Shown piece after piece: positions 45,447-53,795 of a stretch of DNA of 64,000 bases. The notes below the pieces were generated by a model. The model saw nothing but the letters and a program-made list of their open reading frames with translations. It searched no databases and had not been told where the DNA came from. The stretch comes from DASUSH01 sp963785155 (GTDB lineage Bacteria; Actinomycetota; Thermoleophilia; Solirubrobacterales; 70-9). Positions within the stretch are counted from its first letter, which is position 1. Each line of letters begins with the position of its first letter. The stretch covers positions 372,001 through 436,000 of the forward strand of contig CAWAUB010000004.1 of NCBI GenBank assembly GCA_963785155.1. Reading direction: 5' to 3'. Both the position numbers and the translations under genes were made by a program.

Positions 45447-46793
45447 ATGACGGACCGAGTGGGGCAGCTCGACCATCGCCACGTCTGGCACCCGTTCACG
45501 CAGCAACGGGGCTGGGCGGAGGAGGAGCCGATCGTGATCGAATCGGCCGAGGGAACCGACCTCATCGACACCGAGGGGCGTCGTTACATCGACGGCGTCT
45601 CGTCGCTGTGGTGCAACGTCCACGGCCACCAGCATCCGTTGATCGATCGCGCGATCCGCGATCAGCTCGGGCGGGTCGCCCACACGACGATGCTCGGCCT
45701 CACCCACGGGCCCGCCACCGATCTGGCGGAGAAGCTGGTGGAGATCGCGCCACCGGGGCTCTCGCGCGTCTTCTACTCGGACTCGGGCTCGACCGCGACC
45801 GAGGTCGCGCTCAAGATGGCCTTCCAGTACTGGCACCAGCGCGGCGGCGCGGACGCGGAGCGGACCGAGTTCGTGACCCTGCGGAACGCCTACCACGGGG
45901 ACACGCTCGGGGCCGTCTCGGTCGGCGGGATCGACCTCTTCCACGCGGCCTACGAGCCGCTCCTGTTCCGCAGCCACGCGGTCGCCGCGGGCGACGCCGA
46001 GGAGCTCGCCCAGGCGCTCGAGGCCAACGGTGAGCGGATCGCCGCGGTGATCGTCGAGCCGCTTGTCCAGGGGGCGGCCGGCATCCTCGTCCAGCCGCCC
46101 GGCTATCTGCGCGACGTGCGCCGGCTGTGCGACGAGCACGGCGTCCTGCTGATCTGCGACGAGGTCGCGACGGGGTTCGGCCGCACCGGGACGATGTTCG
46201 CCTGCGAGCAGGAGCGCGTCGCCCCCGACCTGCTCTGCCTCGGCAAGGGCCTCACCGGCGGCTACATGCCGCTCGCCGCGACGCTCGCCACCGAGCAGAT
46301 CTACGAGGGCTTCCTCGGCGAGCCCGAGGATGGCCGCACCTTCTTCCACGGCCACACGTTCACGGGGAACCCGCTCGCCTGCGCGGCGGGTCTGGCCAAC
46401 CTCGAGGCGTTCGAGGCCGAGCACACCCTGCTCCGGCTCCAGCCGAAGATCCGCCTGCTCCACGACCTGCTCGCCGGGGTCGCGGAGATGGACGAGGTCT
46501 CTCAGGTTCGCGGCCGCGGCATGATGGTCGGGATCGACCTCGGCGAGCACGATCCCGCGCTCCGGCTGGGCCATCGGGTGACGCTGGAGGCGCGCAGGCG
46601 CGGCGCGATCATCCGCCCGCTGGGCGACGTCGTCGTCCTGATGCCGCCCCTCGCCATCTCCAAGGTCGACCTCGCCCGCCTCGTCGCGATCACCCGCGAG
46701 TCGATCCGTGCGGCGCAGGAGTCGGCCCACGGCGGCGAGACGGTGGAGATGCCTGCGCGAGCGGGCGGCGCCGACGTGGCCGAAGCGGCCTAG
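45447..46793 (+). CDS. bioA: Adenosylmethionine-8-amino-7-oxononanoate aminotransferase
   Basis: This 448-residue class III PLP transaminase has HVWHPFTQQRGW near the N-terminus (typical of BioA), DGVSSLWCNVHGHQHP, YSDSGSTATEVALKMAFQYW, AYHGDTLGAVSVGG, Asp238 in ICDEVATGFGRTG and PLP Lys267 in CLGKGLTGGYMP. It makes 7,8-diaminononanoate using SAM as amino donor. The C-terminal 30 residues (ETVEMPARAGGADVAEAA) are non-conserved. It ends at the inverted-repeat element that separates it from the convergent oxygenase gene. Confidence 0.94.
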   Translation: MTDRVGQLDHRHVWHPFTQQRGWAEEEPIVIESAEGTDLIDTEGRRYIDGVSSLWCNVHGHQHPLIDRAIRDQLGRVAHTTMLGLTHGPATDLAEKLVEIAPPGLSRVFYSDSGSTATEVALKMAFQYWHQRGGADAERTEFVTLRNAYHGDTLGAVSVGGIDLFHAAYEPLLFRSHAVAAGDAEELAQALEANGERIAAVIVEPLVQGAAGILVQPPGYLRDVRRLCDEHGVLLICDEVATGFGRTGTMFACEQERVAPDLLCLGKGLTGGYMPLAATLATEQIYEGFLGEPEDGRTFFHGHTFTGNPLACAAGLANLEAFEAEHTLLRLQPKIRLLHDLLAGVAEMDEVSQVRGRGMMVGIDLGEHDPALRLGHRVTLEARRRGAIIRPLGDVVVLMPPLAISKVDLARLVAITRESIRAAQESAHGGETVEMPARAGGADVAEAA

Positions 46794-46804
46794 GGCTCCA
46801 GCGG

Positions 46805-47107
46805 CTAGGCACGAAACCGCCGCGTCCGCGTCGCAAGGCGCCCAGGTCGCGGGCACGTAGGGCAACGGATCAGGGGCTCGCGCGTCGGATCCGGACTGCT
46901 TGGACGCTTAGGTAGTCCATGGCGTACTTAAACGTCCAAGCGGCGATGATCGGACGCGCTTGGACACTCGACCACGCCATGGTGTGGTCAGACGTCCAAG
47001 CGATGGCCGCCGACGCCTCGCGTCCCTCGGCCCGGCCCCTACCCACCCTCCCTACGTGCCCGCGACCTCGGCGCCTTGCGCCGCGGACGCAACGGTTTCG
47101 TCCCTAG
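46805..47107. mobile_element. 303-bp element with 58-bp terminal inverted repeats (MITE-like or structured RNA)
   Basis: The left arm 46805-46862 and right arm 47050-47107 are inverted copies, identical at 53 of 58 positions. The 187-bp interior carries four copies of a 9-mer in alternating orientation: GCTTGGACG (46898-46906), CGTCCAAGC (46933-46941), CGCTTGGAC (46957-46965) and GTCCAAGCG (46994-47002), giving two hairpins, each with CCATGG near its centre; the second also contains GACCAC...GTGGTC. There is no transposase and no convincing gene in the 330-bp gap. The long matched ends suggest a non-autonomous mobile element; use as a bidirectional terminator or structured RNA between convergent genes is the alternative. 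No target-site duplication could be confirmed. Confidence 0.6.
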
Positions 47108-47124
47108 CGATCGACCCGATCGCT
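47106..47124. terminator. Hairpin at the 3' end of the oxygenase gene
   Basis: AGCGATCG (47106-47113) and CGATCGCT (47117-47124) form a perfect 8-bp stem with a 3-base loop, directly next to the stop codon of the MpaB-like gene. Confidence 0.5.
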
Positions 47125-48032
47125 CAAGCGCTACTCGAGCCGAACGCGCCGGCGCTCTGCTCGCTGAGATCGCGCCCGTAGCGCTTCTCGGCGCGTGCGA
47201 CCCGGTCGAACTGGGGCCCGCACGAGCCGCGGCGGATTCCCTTCGGCACGAGCGGGCGGGCGGCGCGGTGGGCACGCCGGGCGGCGGCGTATGCGGCTGC
47301 GTGGGCTGAGGTCCAGCGCAGGCCGTACATCTTCCGGACCCGGTCCGGCAGGGATCCGATGATCATCAGGTTGAACGCCTGCATGGCGGGCCGGTCGATC
47401 GGGGCGGCCGGGAGCTCGAGCGCCACGATGCGGCCGACCTCCCGGGCCTCCTCGGTCAGGTAGATCTCGTCGGAGGCGATCCGTCCGTCGAACCATGAGC
47501 GGAACTCGGCGTACGTCTCCGGCGTCTCTGAGCGCGGGAGTGAGAAGAGCTCGCCCCAGCGGCGGTAGTCCTGCCAGAACGACTCGCGCTCGCTCGGCGT
47601 CATCGGGCGCACGAAGTGCTCGTAGAAGGTCTGGGCGGAGTCCGCGATGCAGGCCATGGTCCAGAGCATCTGCGACGGCTCCAGCGCGTCATAGGGAGTT
47701 CCCGCAGGGACGGGACCGGCCGGCTGCTCCAGCTTGCCCTTGGTGCGCTTGTGCAACCGGTGCACCCTTGCGAGCTCGCGATCGGCTTCGGCCTTGGTCC
47801 CGAAGAAGGTCGTCTCGAACACCTTCGCCGTGCGCACCAGCCGGTCGAACGGGGCGCTCGCCCCCGTGCTCGACTGGAAGGTGCCGGTCACCACCACCGG
47901 ATCGACGGCTCCGACCATCAGGCCGCGCTGGCCGTAGAGGAGGCCCACGATGCGCTGCTCGTGCACCCTGCGCAGCATCGAGCGCCCGCGTGGGAAGTAG
48001 CCCTGGTCGCCCGCGTTCGTCCCCTCAGGCAT
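47124..48032 (-). CDS. MpaB-like oxygenase (DUF2236 family)
   Basis: The 302-residue protein resembles the ER-bound oxygenase MpaB/latex-clearing-like family: LMVGAVDPVVVTGTFQSSTGASAPFDRLVRTAKVFETTFFGTKAEADRELARVHRLHKRTKG, then DALEPSQMLWTMACIADSAQTFYEHF and a C-terminal RRAARP region. Some family members are heme proteins that cleave or oxidise lipids or polyprenes; activity here is inferred. Start ATG 48032 is chosen because an earlier GTG would overlap the divergent sigma gene. It is divergent from the ECF sigma factor at 48049, with only 16 bases between starts. Confidence 0.8.
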   Translation of the reverse strand: MPEGTNAGDQGYFPRGRSMLRRVHEQRIVGLLYGQRGLMVGAVDPVVVTGTFQSSTGASAPFDRLVRTAKVFETTFFGTKAEADRELARVHRLHKRTKGKLEQPAGPVPAGTPYDALEPSQMLWTMACIADSAQTFYEHFVRPMTPSERESFWQDYRRWGELFSLPRSETPETYAEFRSWFDGRIASDEIYLTEEAREVGRIVALELPAAPIDRPAMQAFNLMIIGSLPDRVRKMYGLRWTSAHAAAYAAARRAHRAARPLVPKGIRRGSCGPQFDRVARAEKRYGRDLSEQSAGAFGSSSA

Positions 48033-48048
48033 CGAGAAGAGATTATCT

Positions 48049-48627
48049 GTGATGGATCGGTCGCGACGCCGTAGAAGGGACGTGGAGCAAACGCTGGCAG
48101 TACCCGCAAACGAGATCCCCCGGGCCACCGACGAGGCGAGGGCCGAGTTCGACGCGCTCTATCGCTCGAGCCGCGACGACCTCTACTCCTACGTCGCGGG
48201 CCTGCTTCGCGATCCGTCGGCCGCCGAGGAGGTCACGGCGACCGCGTTCGAGCGCGCCTACCGGCGCCGGCACCGCTTCGATCCGGCTCGCGGGACCGCC
48301 CGAGCCTGGCTCTTCGGCATCGCCCGCAACGCGGCGCTCGACGAGCTGCGCCGCCGCGGGCGGCAGGCCGAGCTCGCCGGAGACGTGATCGACGCGGACG
48401 CGCCCACCGGCGCCGACGAGGCGGAGGCGAGTCTGCGCCGCGCCGCTCTCGCCTCGGCCCTCGCCGAGCTCAGCCCCCGCGAGCGGGAGCTGGTCGCGCT
48501 CAAGTTCTTCGCCGGGCTCTCGAACGCCGAGATCGCCGAGGTGATCGGCGCCAGCGAGTCGAACGCCGGGACCAAACTTCACCGTGTCGTCAACAAGCTG
48601 AGGGAGGCCTGCGATGAAGCAGCGTGA
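48049..48627 (+). CDS. RNA polymerase ECF-type sigma factor
   Basis: This 192-residue sigma-70 family protein has region 2 (DLYSYVAGLLRDPSAAEEVTATAFERAYRRRHRFDPARGTARAWLFGIARNAALDELRRRGR) and region 4 (LAELSPRERELVALKFFAGLSNAEIAEVIGASESNAGTKLHRVVNKLREAC). GTG 48049 and ATG 48052 are both possible starts. It overlaps the DUF4349 membrane protein gene by 14 bases, the usual arrangement of a sigma factor and its membrane-bound regulator. Confidence 0.93.
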   Translation: MMDRSRRRRRDVEQTLAVPANEIPRATDEARAEFDALYRSSRDDLYSYVAGLLRDPSAAEEVTATAFERAYRRRHRFDPARGTARAWLFGIARNAALDELRRRGRQAELAGDVIDADAPTGADEAEASLRRAALASALAELSPRERELVALKFFAGLSNAEIAEVIGASESNAGTKLHRVVNKLREACDEAA

Positions 48628-49855
48628 CGAGCAGGACCTGAGTGCCGACGTGCGCCGCGAGCTCGAGGCCCTCGACCGGGCGCTCGCCGGGCAGCCCGTC
48701 GACGCCGACCTCGACGGGGTCGCGACGCTCGCCCGCGAGCTCCGCGACGCCCGCCCCGAGCCGAACGACGACTTCACGGCCGAGCTCGACGACCGCGCCG
48801 CCCGCGGCTTCCCCGCCGACGGGCCGTCGCGGTCGTCGTTCGCGGACCGCGTTCGCGAATGGCTCGCCGGGGTGCAGCCGCTCCGCGTGCTCGCTCCGGC
48901 CGGCGCCGTGGCGACCGTCGTGCTGGTCGCCTCGGTCGCCGTGATCCAGAGCGGTGGCGGTGAGGATGCGACGACGCCCGTCGTCTCCTCACAGGAGTCC
49001 ACAGTGCCCGAGGCCGACCGTCAGGCCGCCACGGCCGGCGATGCCGCGGTCGAGGCGCCCCTGCCGGAGAGCGGTGCCGCCGGAGGTACGGCCCAGGGGC
49101 TCGATGCCTTCGATGAGACGACGGTGCCGGAGCAAAGTGCCGGCGCGGACCGCAATCGCATCGCTCCCAGCTCCGGTCGCGAGGTCGAGAGCTCAGCGAG
49201 CCTTTCGCTCTCCACCGACGAGGACGAGTTCGAGGAGGTCGCCGACGGCGTCGTCGGGATCACCGACCGCTACCGCGGCTTCGTCCTCTCCTCCGAGGAG
49301 AGCGCCTTCGGCGACCGCTCGCGGGCCAGCTTCGAGCTGGAGATCCCCTCGCAGAAGCTTCAGGTGGCGCTGGCCGACCTCTCCGAGCTCGCGCACGTCG
49401 AGTCGCGGACCGAGGACAGCCTCGACATCACCGCGCCGACCGTCACCGCACGTCAGCAGCTGACCGACGCGCGCGCCGAGGTCGAATCGCTGCTCGGCCA
49501 ACTCGCCGAGGCCGATACTCCGAAGGAGACCGAGGCGATCCGCTTCCGACTGGACATCGCCCGCGCCGACGCTGCCCGCGCCAAGGCCGAGTTCCAGAAG
49601 CTCGCCCGCCGCGCGAACTACGCCAACGTGAGCGTCACGGTCGTCTCGGGCGGCGGCGGGGACGGCGACTGGGGCGCCGGTGACGCGGTCGAGGACATCG
49701 GCGACGCGCTGTCAACGGTCGGCGGCGTCGCGCTGATCGCGGCCGTGATCCTGCTGCCCTTCGCGCTCGTCATCGCCGTCTTCACGTTCGCCTGGCGGCG
49801 CTCCGTGCGCCGCGGCCGCGAGCGTGTCCTGGACGATCAGGGCCTGTCTCGGTAG
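48614..49855 (+). CDS. DUF4349 membrane protein, putative anti-sigma factor
   Basis: The 413-residue protein has a cytoplasmic N-terminal segment (1 to about 90), a membrane helix (VLAPAGAVATVVLVASVAVI), an extracytoplasmic linker, a DUF4349 domain (about 190-340: LSLSTDEDEFEEVADGVVGITDRYRGFVLSSEE...ASFELEIPSQKLQVALADLSEL, then a coiled-coil of RAEVESLLGQLAEADT type) and a C-terminal helix (VALIAAVILLPFALVIAVFTFAW). Coupling to the ECF gene suggests it binds the sigma factor through the N-terminal part; no zinc anti-sigma motif is seen. Its last codons form the left arm of a long hairpin. Confidence 0.82.
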   Translation: MKQRDEQDLSADVRRELEALDRALAGQPVDADLDGVATLARELRDARPEPNDDFTAELDDRAARGFPADGPSRSSFADRVREWLAGVQPLRVLAPAGAVATVVLVASVAVIQSGGGEDATTPVVSSQESTVPEADRQAATAGDAAVEAPLPESGAAGGTAQGLDAFDETTVPEQSAGADRNRIAPSSGREVESSASLSLSTDEDEFEEVADGVVGITDRYRGFVLSSEESAFGDRSRASFELEIPSQKLQVALADLSELAHVESRTEDSLDITAPTVTARQQLTDARAEVESLLGQLAEADTPKETEAIRFRLDIARADAARAKAEFQKLARRANYANVSVTVVSGGGGDGDWGAGDAVEDIGDALSTVGGVALIAAVILLPFALVIAVFTFAWRRSVRRGRERVLDDQGLSR

Positions 49856-50004
49856 GGGCGTGCCCCTGGGGCGGTCCAGGACCGAGCGGGGCGGTACCGG
49901 CGGGTTCCCCGCATGGCTGCGCCATGTGGGGGTTCCGACGGTTCCGCATCCGCGATGTGTCCTGGGCCGCAGCCAGGGGTGCGAGCCCTATCGAGACAGG
50001 CCCT
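49839..50004. terminator. 166-nt long hairpin between convergent genes
   Basis: The outer arms (about 49839-49882 and 49959-50004) share AGGGCCTGTCTCG, TAGGG, CCCCTGG and CCAGGAC in inverted order; the inner arms (about 49886-49917 and 49921-49953) meet at the perfect apex ATGGC-TGC-GCCAT. Together they fold into one extended, imperfect hairpin that starts within the last codons of the DUF4349 gene and ends at the rubredoxin stop. The reach is far longer than an ordinary terminator; it may be a bidirectional terminator, a structured RNA or a mobile-element remnant. Confidence 0.6.
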
Positions 50005-50186
50005 TAGTCCTCGTAGGGCTCGAAGTCCGTCTTGCGAGCCCCGCACACGGGGCAAAACCAGCTGTCAGGGATGTCGTTGAAGTCGGTTCCCGGCGGGATG
50101 CCCCCGTCGGGATCGCCCTCGTCGGGGTCATAGATGAACCCGCACGATGTGCACATCCAAAGTTGCTTTGTGGCGGTGTCTGCCAT
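50004..50186 (-). CDS. Rubredoxin
   Basis: This 60-residue one-iron electron carrier has the two CxxC knuckles MCTSCGFIYDPDEGDP (Cys12, Cys15) and FCPVCGARKTDF (Cys45, Cys48) and the usual GxxxGT-DF middle. Rubredoxins of this kind often serve alkane hydroxylases or oxygen/peroxide reductases; no such partner is adjacent. The hairpin with conserved loop at 50206-50236 is 20 bases upstream of its start. Confidence 0.95.
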   Translation of the reverse strand: MADTATKQLWMCTSCGFIYDPDEGDPDGGIPPGTDFNDIPDSWFCPVCGARKTDFEPYED

Positions 50187-50205
50187 CTCATGCAGATGAG
50201 ATCAA

Positions 50206-50236
50206 GCCGAACCGGACGCGAAGCGGAGGATTCGGC
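50206..50236. ncRNA. Hairpin with conserved loop, copy 1
   Basis: The stem GCCGAA (50206-50211) / TTCGGC (50231-50236) encloses a 19-nt loop with core GGACGCGAAGCGGAG. The copy at 54260-54296 has the same loop (17 of 19 identical) but a different, still perfectly paired stem, and the two loop differences (positions 1 and 18) are C/G here and G/C there, i.e. compensating. It lies between the divergent rubredoxin and Nudix genes. Confidence 0.45.
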
Positions 50237-50270
50237 GTACTCATTCCGGGCCGGAGGTTACCGTTCCGGC

Positions 50271-50876
50271 ATGGCGAGCGAACCCGCTACCCCCCGTCCA
50301 GCGGCGACCGTGATCCTCCTGCGCCGGTCGGGCAAGCACAAGGAGCGCGCCCTGGAGGTCCTGCTGGTCCAGCGCAACCCCGGCGCCCGCTTCATGCCCG
50401 GGGTATGGGTGTTCCCAGGCGGCGCGGTCGACGACGGCGACCACGGGGCCGACGATGAGGCGACCTACCGGGCCTGCGCGGCGCGAGAGCTACACGAGGA
50501 GGCGGGGATCGAGCTGCCCGCCGACGCGGAGATGGTCCTGTGGTCGCGCTGGATCACCCCGGAGATCGTCCCCACCCGCTTCGACACCTGGTTCTACCTC
50601 GCCCTCGCCCCACCCCACACCCCGCCGAAGCCGGACGGGTCCGAGACCGTGGACGCCGGCTGGTTCGTGCCGAAGGTCGCGCTCGAGAGCTGCAAGGCCG
50701 GCGAGCTCCAGCTCGTCTTCCCGACGATCAAGCAGCTCGAGTCGCTCGCCGGCTACCCGAACGCCGACGAGGCGCTCGAGGACGCCCGCCGCCAGAAGGT
50801 CGAGCCGATCCTGCCGAAGGTGACAGGCGAGGCGAGCGAGCGGCGGGTCGTCCTGCCGGGCGAGCCCGGCTACTGA
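50271..50876 (+). CDS. Nudix hydrolase
   Basis: The 201-residue enzyme has a recognisable Nudix box FPGGAVDDGD...RACAARELHEEAGIEL with the REx2EE core (RELHEEAG) and a spacing insert after GGAVDD, as in the longer NUDT19-like subgroup. Nudix enzymes cleave nucleoside diphosphate-linked compounds, including CoA derivatives; CoA or acyl-CoA as substrate is only an inference from subgroup and context. ATG 50271 is the first start in frame near homology (ATVILLRR). Confidence 0.88.
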   Translation: MASEPATPRPAATVILLRRSGKHKERALEVLLVQRNPGARFMPGVWVFPGGAVDDGDHGADDEATYRACAARELHEEAGIELPADAEMVLWSRWITPEIVPTRFDTWFYLALAPPHTPPKPDGSETVDAGWFVPKVALESCKAGELQLVFPTIKQLESLAGYPNADEALEDARRQKVEPILPKVTGEASERRVVLPGEPGY

Positions 50877-50915
50877 GGTTCGGCAAGCCCGCCCACCGGC
50901 GATATATTCGGACCG

Positions 50916-51890
50916 ATGACGGCGACCCTGCCGGAGGAGGTCCGAGGCGCGTTCTCGAGGTTCATCACCTGCGAGTACACGACGATCGACTCGCGCCAGC
51001 AGCCGATCGTCTGGCCCGTCACGCCCTACTACTCGGACGGCGCCGAGACCATCGACGTGACCACCGGCCTCGGCTACCCGAAGAAGGCGAACGACGCCCG
51101 CACCAACCCGCAGGTCAGCCTCTTCTTCTCCGACACGACCGGCTCAGGGCTTGAGAGCGGGATCAAGGTCCTGGTCCAGGGGACCGCGACGATTGACGAC
51201 CGCGACCTCGACGCGAACCGCGAGCGCTACTGGCACGAATCCGGCGAGAAGCTGCCGGCGACGAAGGGGATGCACCCGCCGAAGCCGATGCGCCGGCTGC
51301 TCAACTGGTACTACACGCGCCTCTACGTCAACGTCCGCCCCGAGCGGATCTTCGTCTGGGAGGACGGCGACCACTCGACGCCGCCGGAGGTGATCGACTC
51401 ACACCTGGAAGAGGTCCGCGCTGGTCACGCGGAGGCGCCGCTCGAGCCCCACGCCGAGCCGATGGGCGGGCCTCGCGCCTGGGACGAGCGGATCGGGGAG
51501 CTCGGCAGCCGCTACGAGAACGCGGTCCTCGCCTGGGTGGCGCCCGACGGCTTCCCCCTCTCCGCTCGCGTCCCGGTCGTCCCCGAGCCGGCGATGGAAC
51601 GGATCGCGCTCGGCCACGGCCCTGCCGGGCTGCCGCTGACCGAAGGCCGTGCCTGCCTCACCGCCCATGCGCACGCACCGGACCTCACGTGGCAGGAGAA
51701 CTTCCAGATCCGCGGCGACCTCGTCCGCGAGGGCGACTCCTGGGCGCTCGTCCCCCACAAGCTGGTCGGCGGATTCGAGCTGCCGGACGAGGGCCAGCTC
51801 GGGGTAATGCGCCGCAACTTCTCCAAGGCCCGCCGCTTCCACCGGATCGCGAAGGAAGAGCTGCGCGAGCGGGAAGCCCGCGGCGCCTAG
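50916..51890 (+). CDS. FMN-binding split-barrel protein (pyridoxamine 5'-phosphate oxidase-like)
   Basis: The 324-residue protein begins with a PNPOx/F420-reductase-like split barrel (FITCEYTTIDSRQQPIVWPVTPYYSDGAETIDVTTGLGYPKKANDARTNPQVSLFFSD, then GIKVLVQGTATI) and adds a second, weaker barrel-like half (ENAVLAWVAPDGFPLSARVPVVP and GRACLTAHAHAPDL). Such proteins bind FMN or F420; substrate unknown. The double-barrel length is greater than the family norm. It overlaps the stop of the convergent gene by 4 bases. Confidence 0.75.
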   Translation: MTATLPEEVRGAFSRFITCEYTTIDSRQQPIVWPVTPYYSDGAETIDVTTGLGYPKKANDARTNPQVSLFFSDTTGSGLESGIKVLVQGTATIDDRDLDANRERYWHESGEKLPATKGMHPPKPMRRLLNWYYTRLYVNVRPERIFVWEDGDHSTPPEVIDSHLEEVRAGHAEAPLEPHAEPMGGPRAWDERIGELGSRYENAVLAWVAPDGFPLSARVPVVPEPAMERIALGHGPAGLPLTEGRACLTAHAHAPDLTWQENFQIRGDLVREGDSWALVPHKLVGGFELPDEGQLGVMRRNFSKARRFHRIAKEELREREARGA

Positions 51891-52594
51891 TCCGGCGGCA
51901 ACCCCGCTTCCGCCGGGTTCGGCGGGAACGGCTCGAGGCCGGCGTGCCAGGGGCCGCCCGGGTAGGGCTGGTGGCCCGACTCCTCCATCTCGCGGCGGAC
52001 GCGGCGCATCAGTTCGCCGCCGGCCTCCAGCGCGAGCTCGAGCTCGTCGGCGGTGCGCTCGCGCAGGCGCCAGAGGAAGTAGGTCTGCTTCTCCGTGATG
52101 CCGAAGTCGATGACGCGATCGATCGTCGTCACCCAATCGAGGAAACCGGGGCTGAACAGCTCCCGCAGCGCGATCGGGTCGTGGTCGCTCGGGACCGAGG
52201 CGAGGAAGCGCTTGTTGAAGTCGATGCTCTCGAACTCCACCTTGCGGCGCGACACGTGGCGCTGGACTAGCTCCTCCGGGTTCGCCTCGAGCGACTCGAC
52301 GTGGAAGATCGACACCACCTTCGCGAGATCCGGCATGTGCGCCTTGACGAGCACGGCGCCGGGCAGTACCGCCTTCTTGAAGATGCCTCCCTCCTCGTGC
52401 TCCTCCGCGTCACAGCTCGCGCCCCAGGCGTCGCGGGCGAGCTGTCCCGTCAGCCGGTTCGTGCCGCCGGGACAGAGGGCAGGCGGGGCGTCGACGGGGT
52501 TCAGGCCCCCGATCGGGTCGTAGCGAAGCTCGTGCTTCTGGCCGTAGTCGGCGACCGTCGCCGCCCAGGCCTGGGCCTCCTCCCCCGCGCTCAT
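51887..52594 (-). CDS. Unrecognised 235-residue protein in the SCP2/alcohol dehydrogenase operon
   Basis: Start ATG 52594 overlaps the stop of the Fe-ADH gene (ATGA), so it is translated together with it. The protein has no signal or membrane segment. Features: an N-terminal Cys-containing block (GLNPVDAPPALCPGGTNRLTG and ASCDAEEHEEGG), a central part with EELVQRHVSRRKVEFESIDFNKRFLASVPSD, an aromatic stretch (GITEKQTYFLWRLRERT) and a Pro-rich C-terminus. I do not recognise the family. Context suggests a role with the alcohol dehydrogenase or lipid-binding neighbour. Two cysteines and several histidines could bind a metal. Confidence 0.75.
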   Translation of the reverse strand: MSAGEEAQAWAATVADYGQKHELRYDPIGGLNPVDAPPALCPGGTNRLTGQLARDAWGASCDAEEHEEGGIFKKAVLPGAVLVKAHMPDLAKVVSIFHVESLEANPEELVQRHVSRRKVEFESIDFNKRFLASVPSDHDPIALRELFSPGFLDWVTTIDRVIDFGITEKQTYFLWRLRERTADELELALEAGGELMRRVRREMEESGHQPYPGGPWHAGLEPFPPNPAEAGLPPD

Positions 52595-53787
52595 AGCGCC
52601 TTCCTGAAGAGCGCCTCGAAGTCCTCCTCGGACGGCTCTCGCGGATTGACCAGCGTGCAGCCGTCCCCCATCGCGCCCTCGACCAGGGCGGCGATCCCGT
52701 CCTCGGGCACCCCGACCTCGGAGAGGCGCGACGGCAGGCCGAGCGTCGCGCTGAGCCCGCGGACGTGGTCGGCCAACGCCGAGCCCACGGACTCGCCGCC
52801 TCCCGCGGCATCGACCCCCAGCACCTCGGCGATCTCGCGATAGCGGTCGCCGATCGCCTCGTCGCCGGCGGAGTTCCACTCGATCACCCAGGGAAGGTTG
52901 ATCGCGTTGGCGACGCCGTGGGCCACGCCGAAGTGCCCGCCGCACGGATGCGACATCGAGTGGGTGATCCCGATCGCGTTCGACCCGGTCGGCGCGATCG
53001 CCAGGCTCGCCGCCACGAGCATGTTGCCGCGAGCGTCCACGTCGGTCGTGTCGCTGACCGCGCGCTCGAGGTTGCCCCGGATGAGCCGAATCGCCTCCAG
53101 CGCGTAGGCGTCGCCGTGCGGGTTCGCCTCCGTCGAGACATAGCCCTCGATGGCGTGCGTGAGCGCGTCCATGCCGGTCGCTGCGGCGACGCTCGCGGGC
53201 AGCGTTGCGGTCGCCGCCGGGTCGAGGATCGCGAGGTCGGGGAACATCGGGAAGTCGGCGACCTCGACCTTGAGGTTCTCCGAGGCGTCCCTGACCACTG
53301 CGGCGAAGCTGACCTCGGACCCTGTTCCGGCGGTGGTCGGGATCGCGCCGAAGGTCGCCAGCGGCAGCGGCTTGCCAAGCCCGTCGTTCTCACGCGGCAG
53401 TCCGAAGAAGCCCTCCCACTCGCGCACGGTCCCGCCGTGCGTGAAGATCACGTTCGCGGCCTTCGCCGTGTCCATCACGGAGCCGCCGCCGACGGCTAGG
53501 AAGGAATCGGCGCCCGCCTCCTTCGCCGCCTCGGCGCAGGTGGCCACCACCTCGGTGTCGGAGTCCTGGGGGACCGAATCGAAGATGTTCGCGACCTCCA
53601 GCCCACCGTCCTCGACCCCGGCGACAACAGCGTCGATCAGGTCCGTGGCCCGGATCACCTCGTCGGTGACGAGGGCAACTCGGGTCGCGCTCTCCTTCGA
53701 GAGCTCGAATCCCGCGCTCTCGATCAACCCCTGGCCGGCGACCACCCGGGTGGGCGCGGTGAACTGCCAGAACTCCTTGAAGGCCAA
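52591..53787 (-). CDS. Iron-containing alcohol dehydrogenase
   Basis: This 398-residue group III alcohol dehydrogenase has the NAD-binding GGGSVMDTAKAANV, TTAGTGSEVSFAAVV, Asp and His ligands in ATGMDALTHAIEGYVS, and HSMSHPCGGHFGVAHGVANAINLPWV with the remaining iron-binding histidines. It oxidises alcohols or reduces aldehydes; substrate unknown. It lies 8 bases after the SCP2-like gene stop and is coupled to the downstream unknown gene. Confidence 0.93.
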   Translation of the reverse strand: MAFKEFWQFTAPTRVVAGQGLIESAGFELSKESATRVALVTDEVIRATDLIDAVVAGVEDGGLEVANIFDSVPQDSDTEVVATCAEAAKEAGADSFLAVGGGSVMDTAKAANVIFTHGGTVREWEGFFGLPRENDGLGKPLPLATFGAIPTTAGTGSEVSFAAVVRDASENLKVEVADFPMFPDLAILDPAATATLPASVAAATGMDALTHAIEGYVSTEANPHGDAYALEAIRLIRGNLERAVSDTTDVDARGNMLVAASLAIAPTGSNAIGITHSMSHPCGGHFGVAHGVANAINLPWVIEWNSAGDEAIGDRYREIAEVLGVDAAGGGESVGSALADHVRGLSATLGLPSRLSEVGVPEDGIAALVEGAMGDGCTLVNPREPSEEDFEALFRKAL

Positions 53788-53795
53788 AGGGTGGG

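Noticed and set aside
46919..47107. Possible short genes inside the 303-bp inverted-repeat element
   Set aside because: They read through the inverted arms, have no ribosome site and no plausible protein features.
49824..50270. Extended N-terminus for the Nudix protein starting at 49824
   Set aside because: This stretch runs through the long hairpin and across the rubredoxin gene; homology begins only after ATG 50271.
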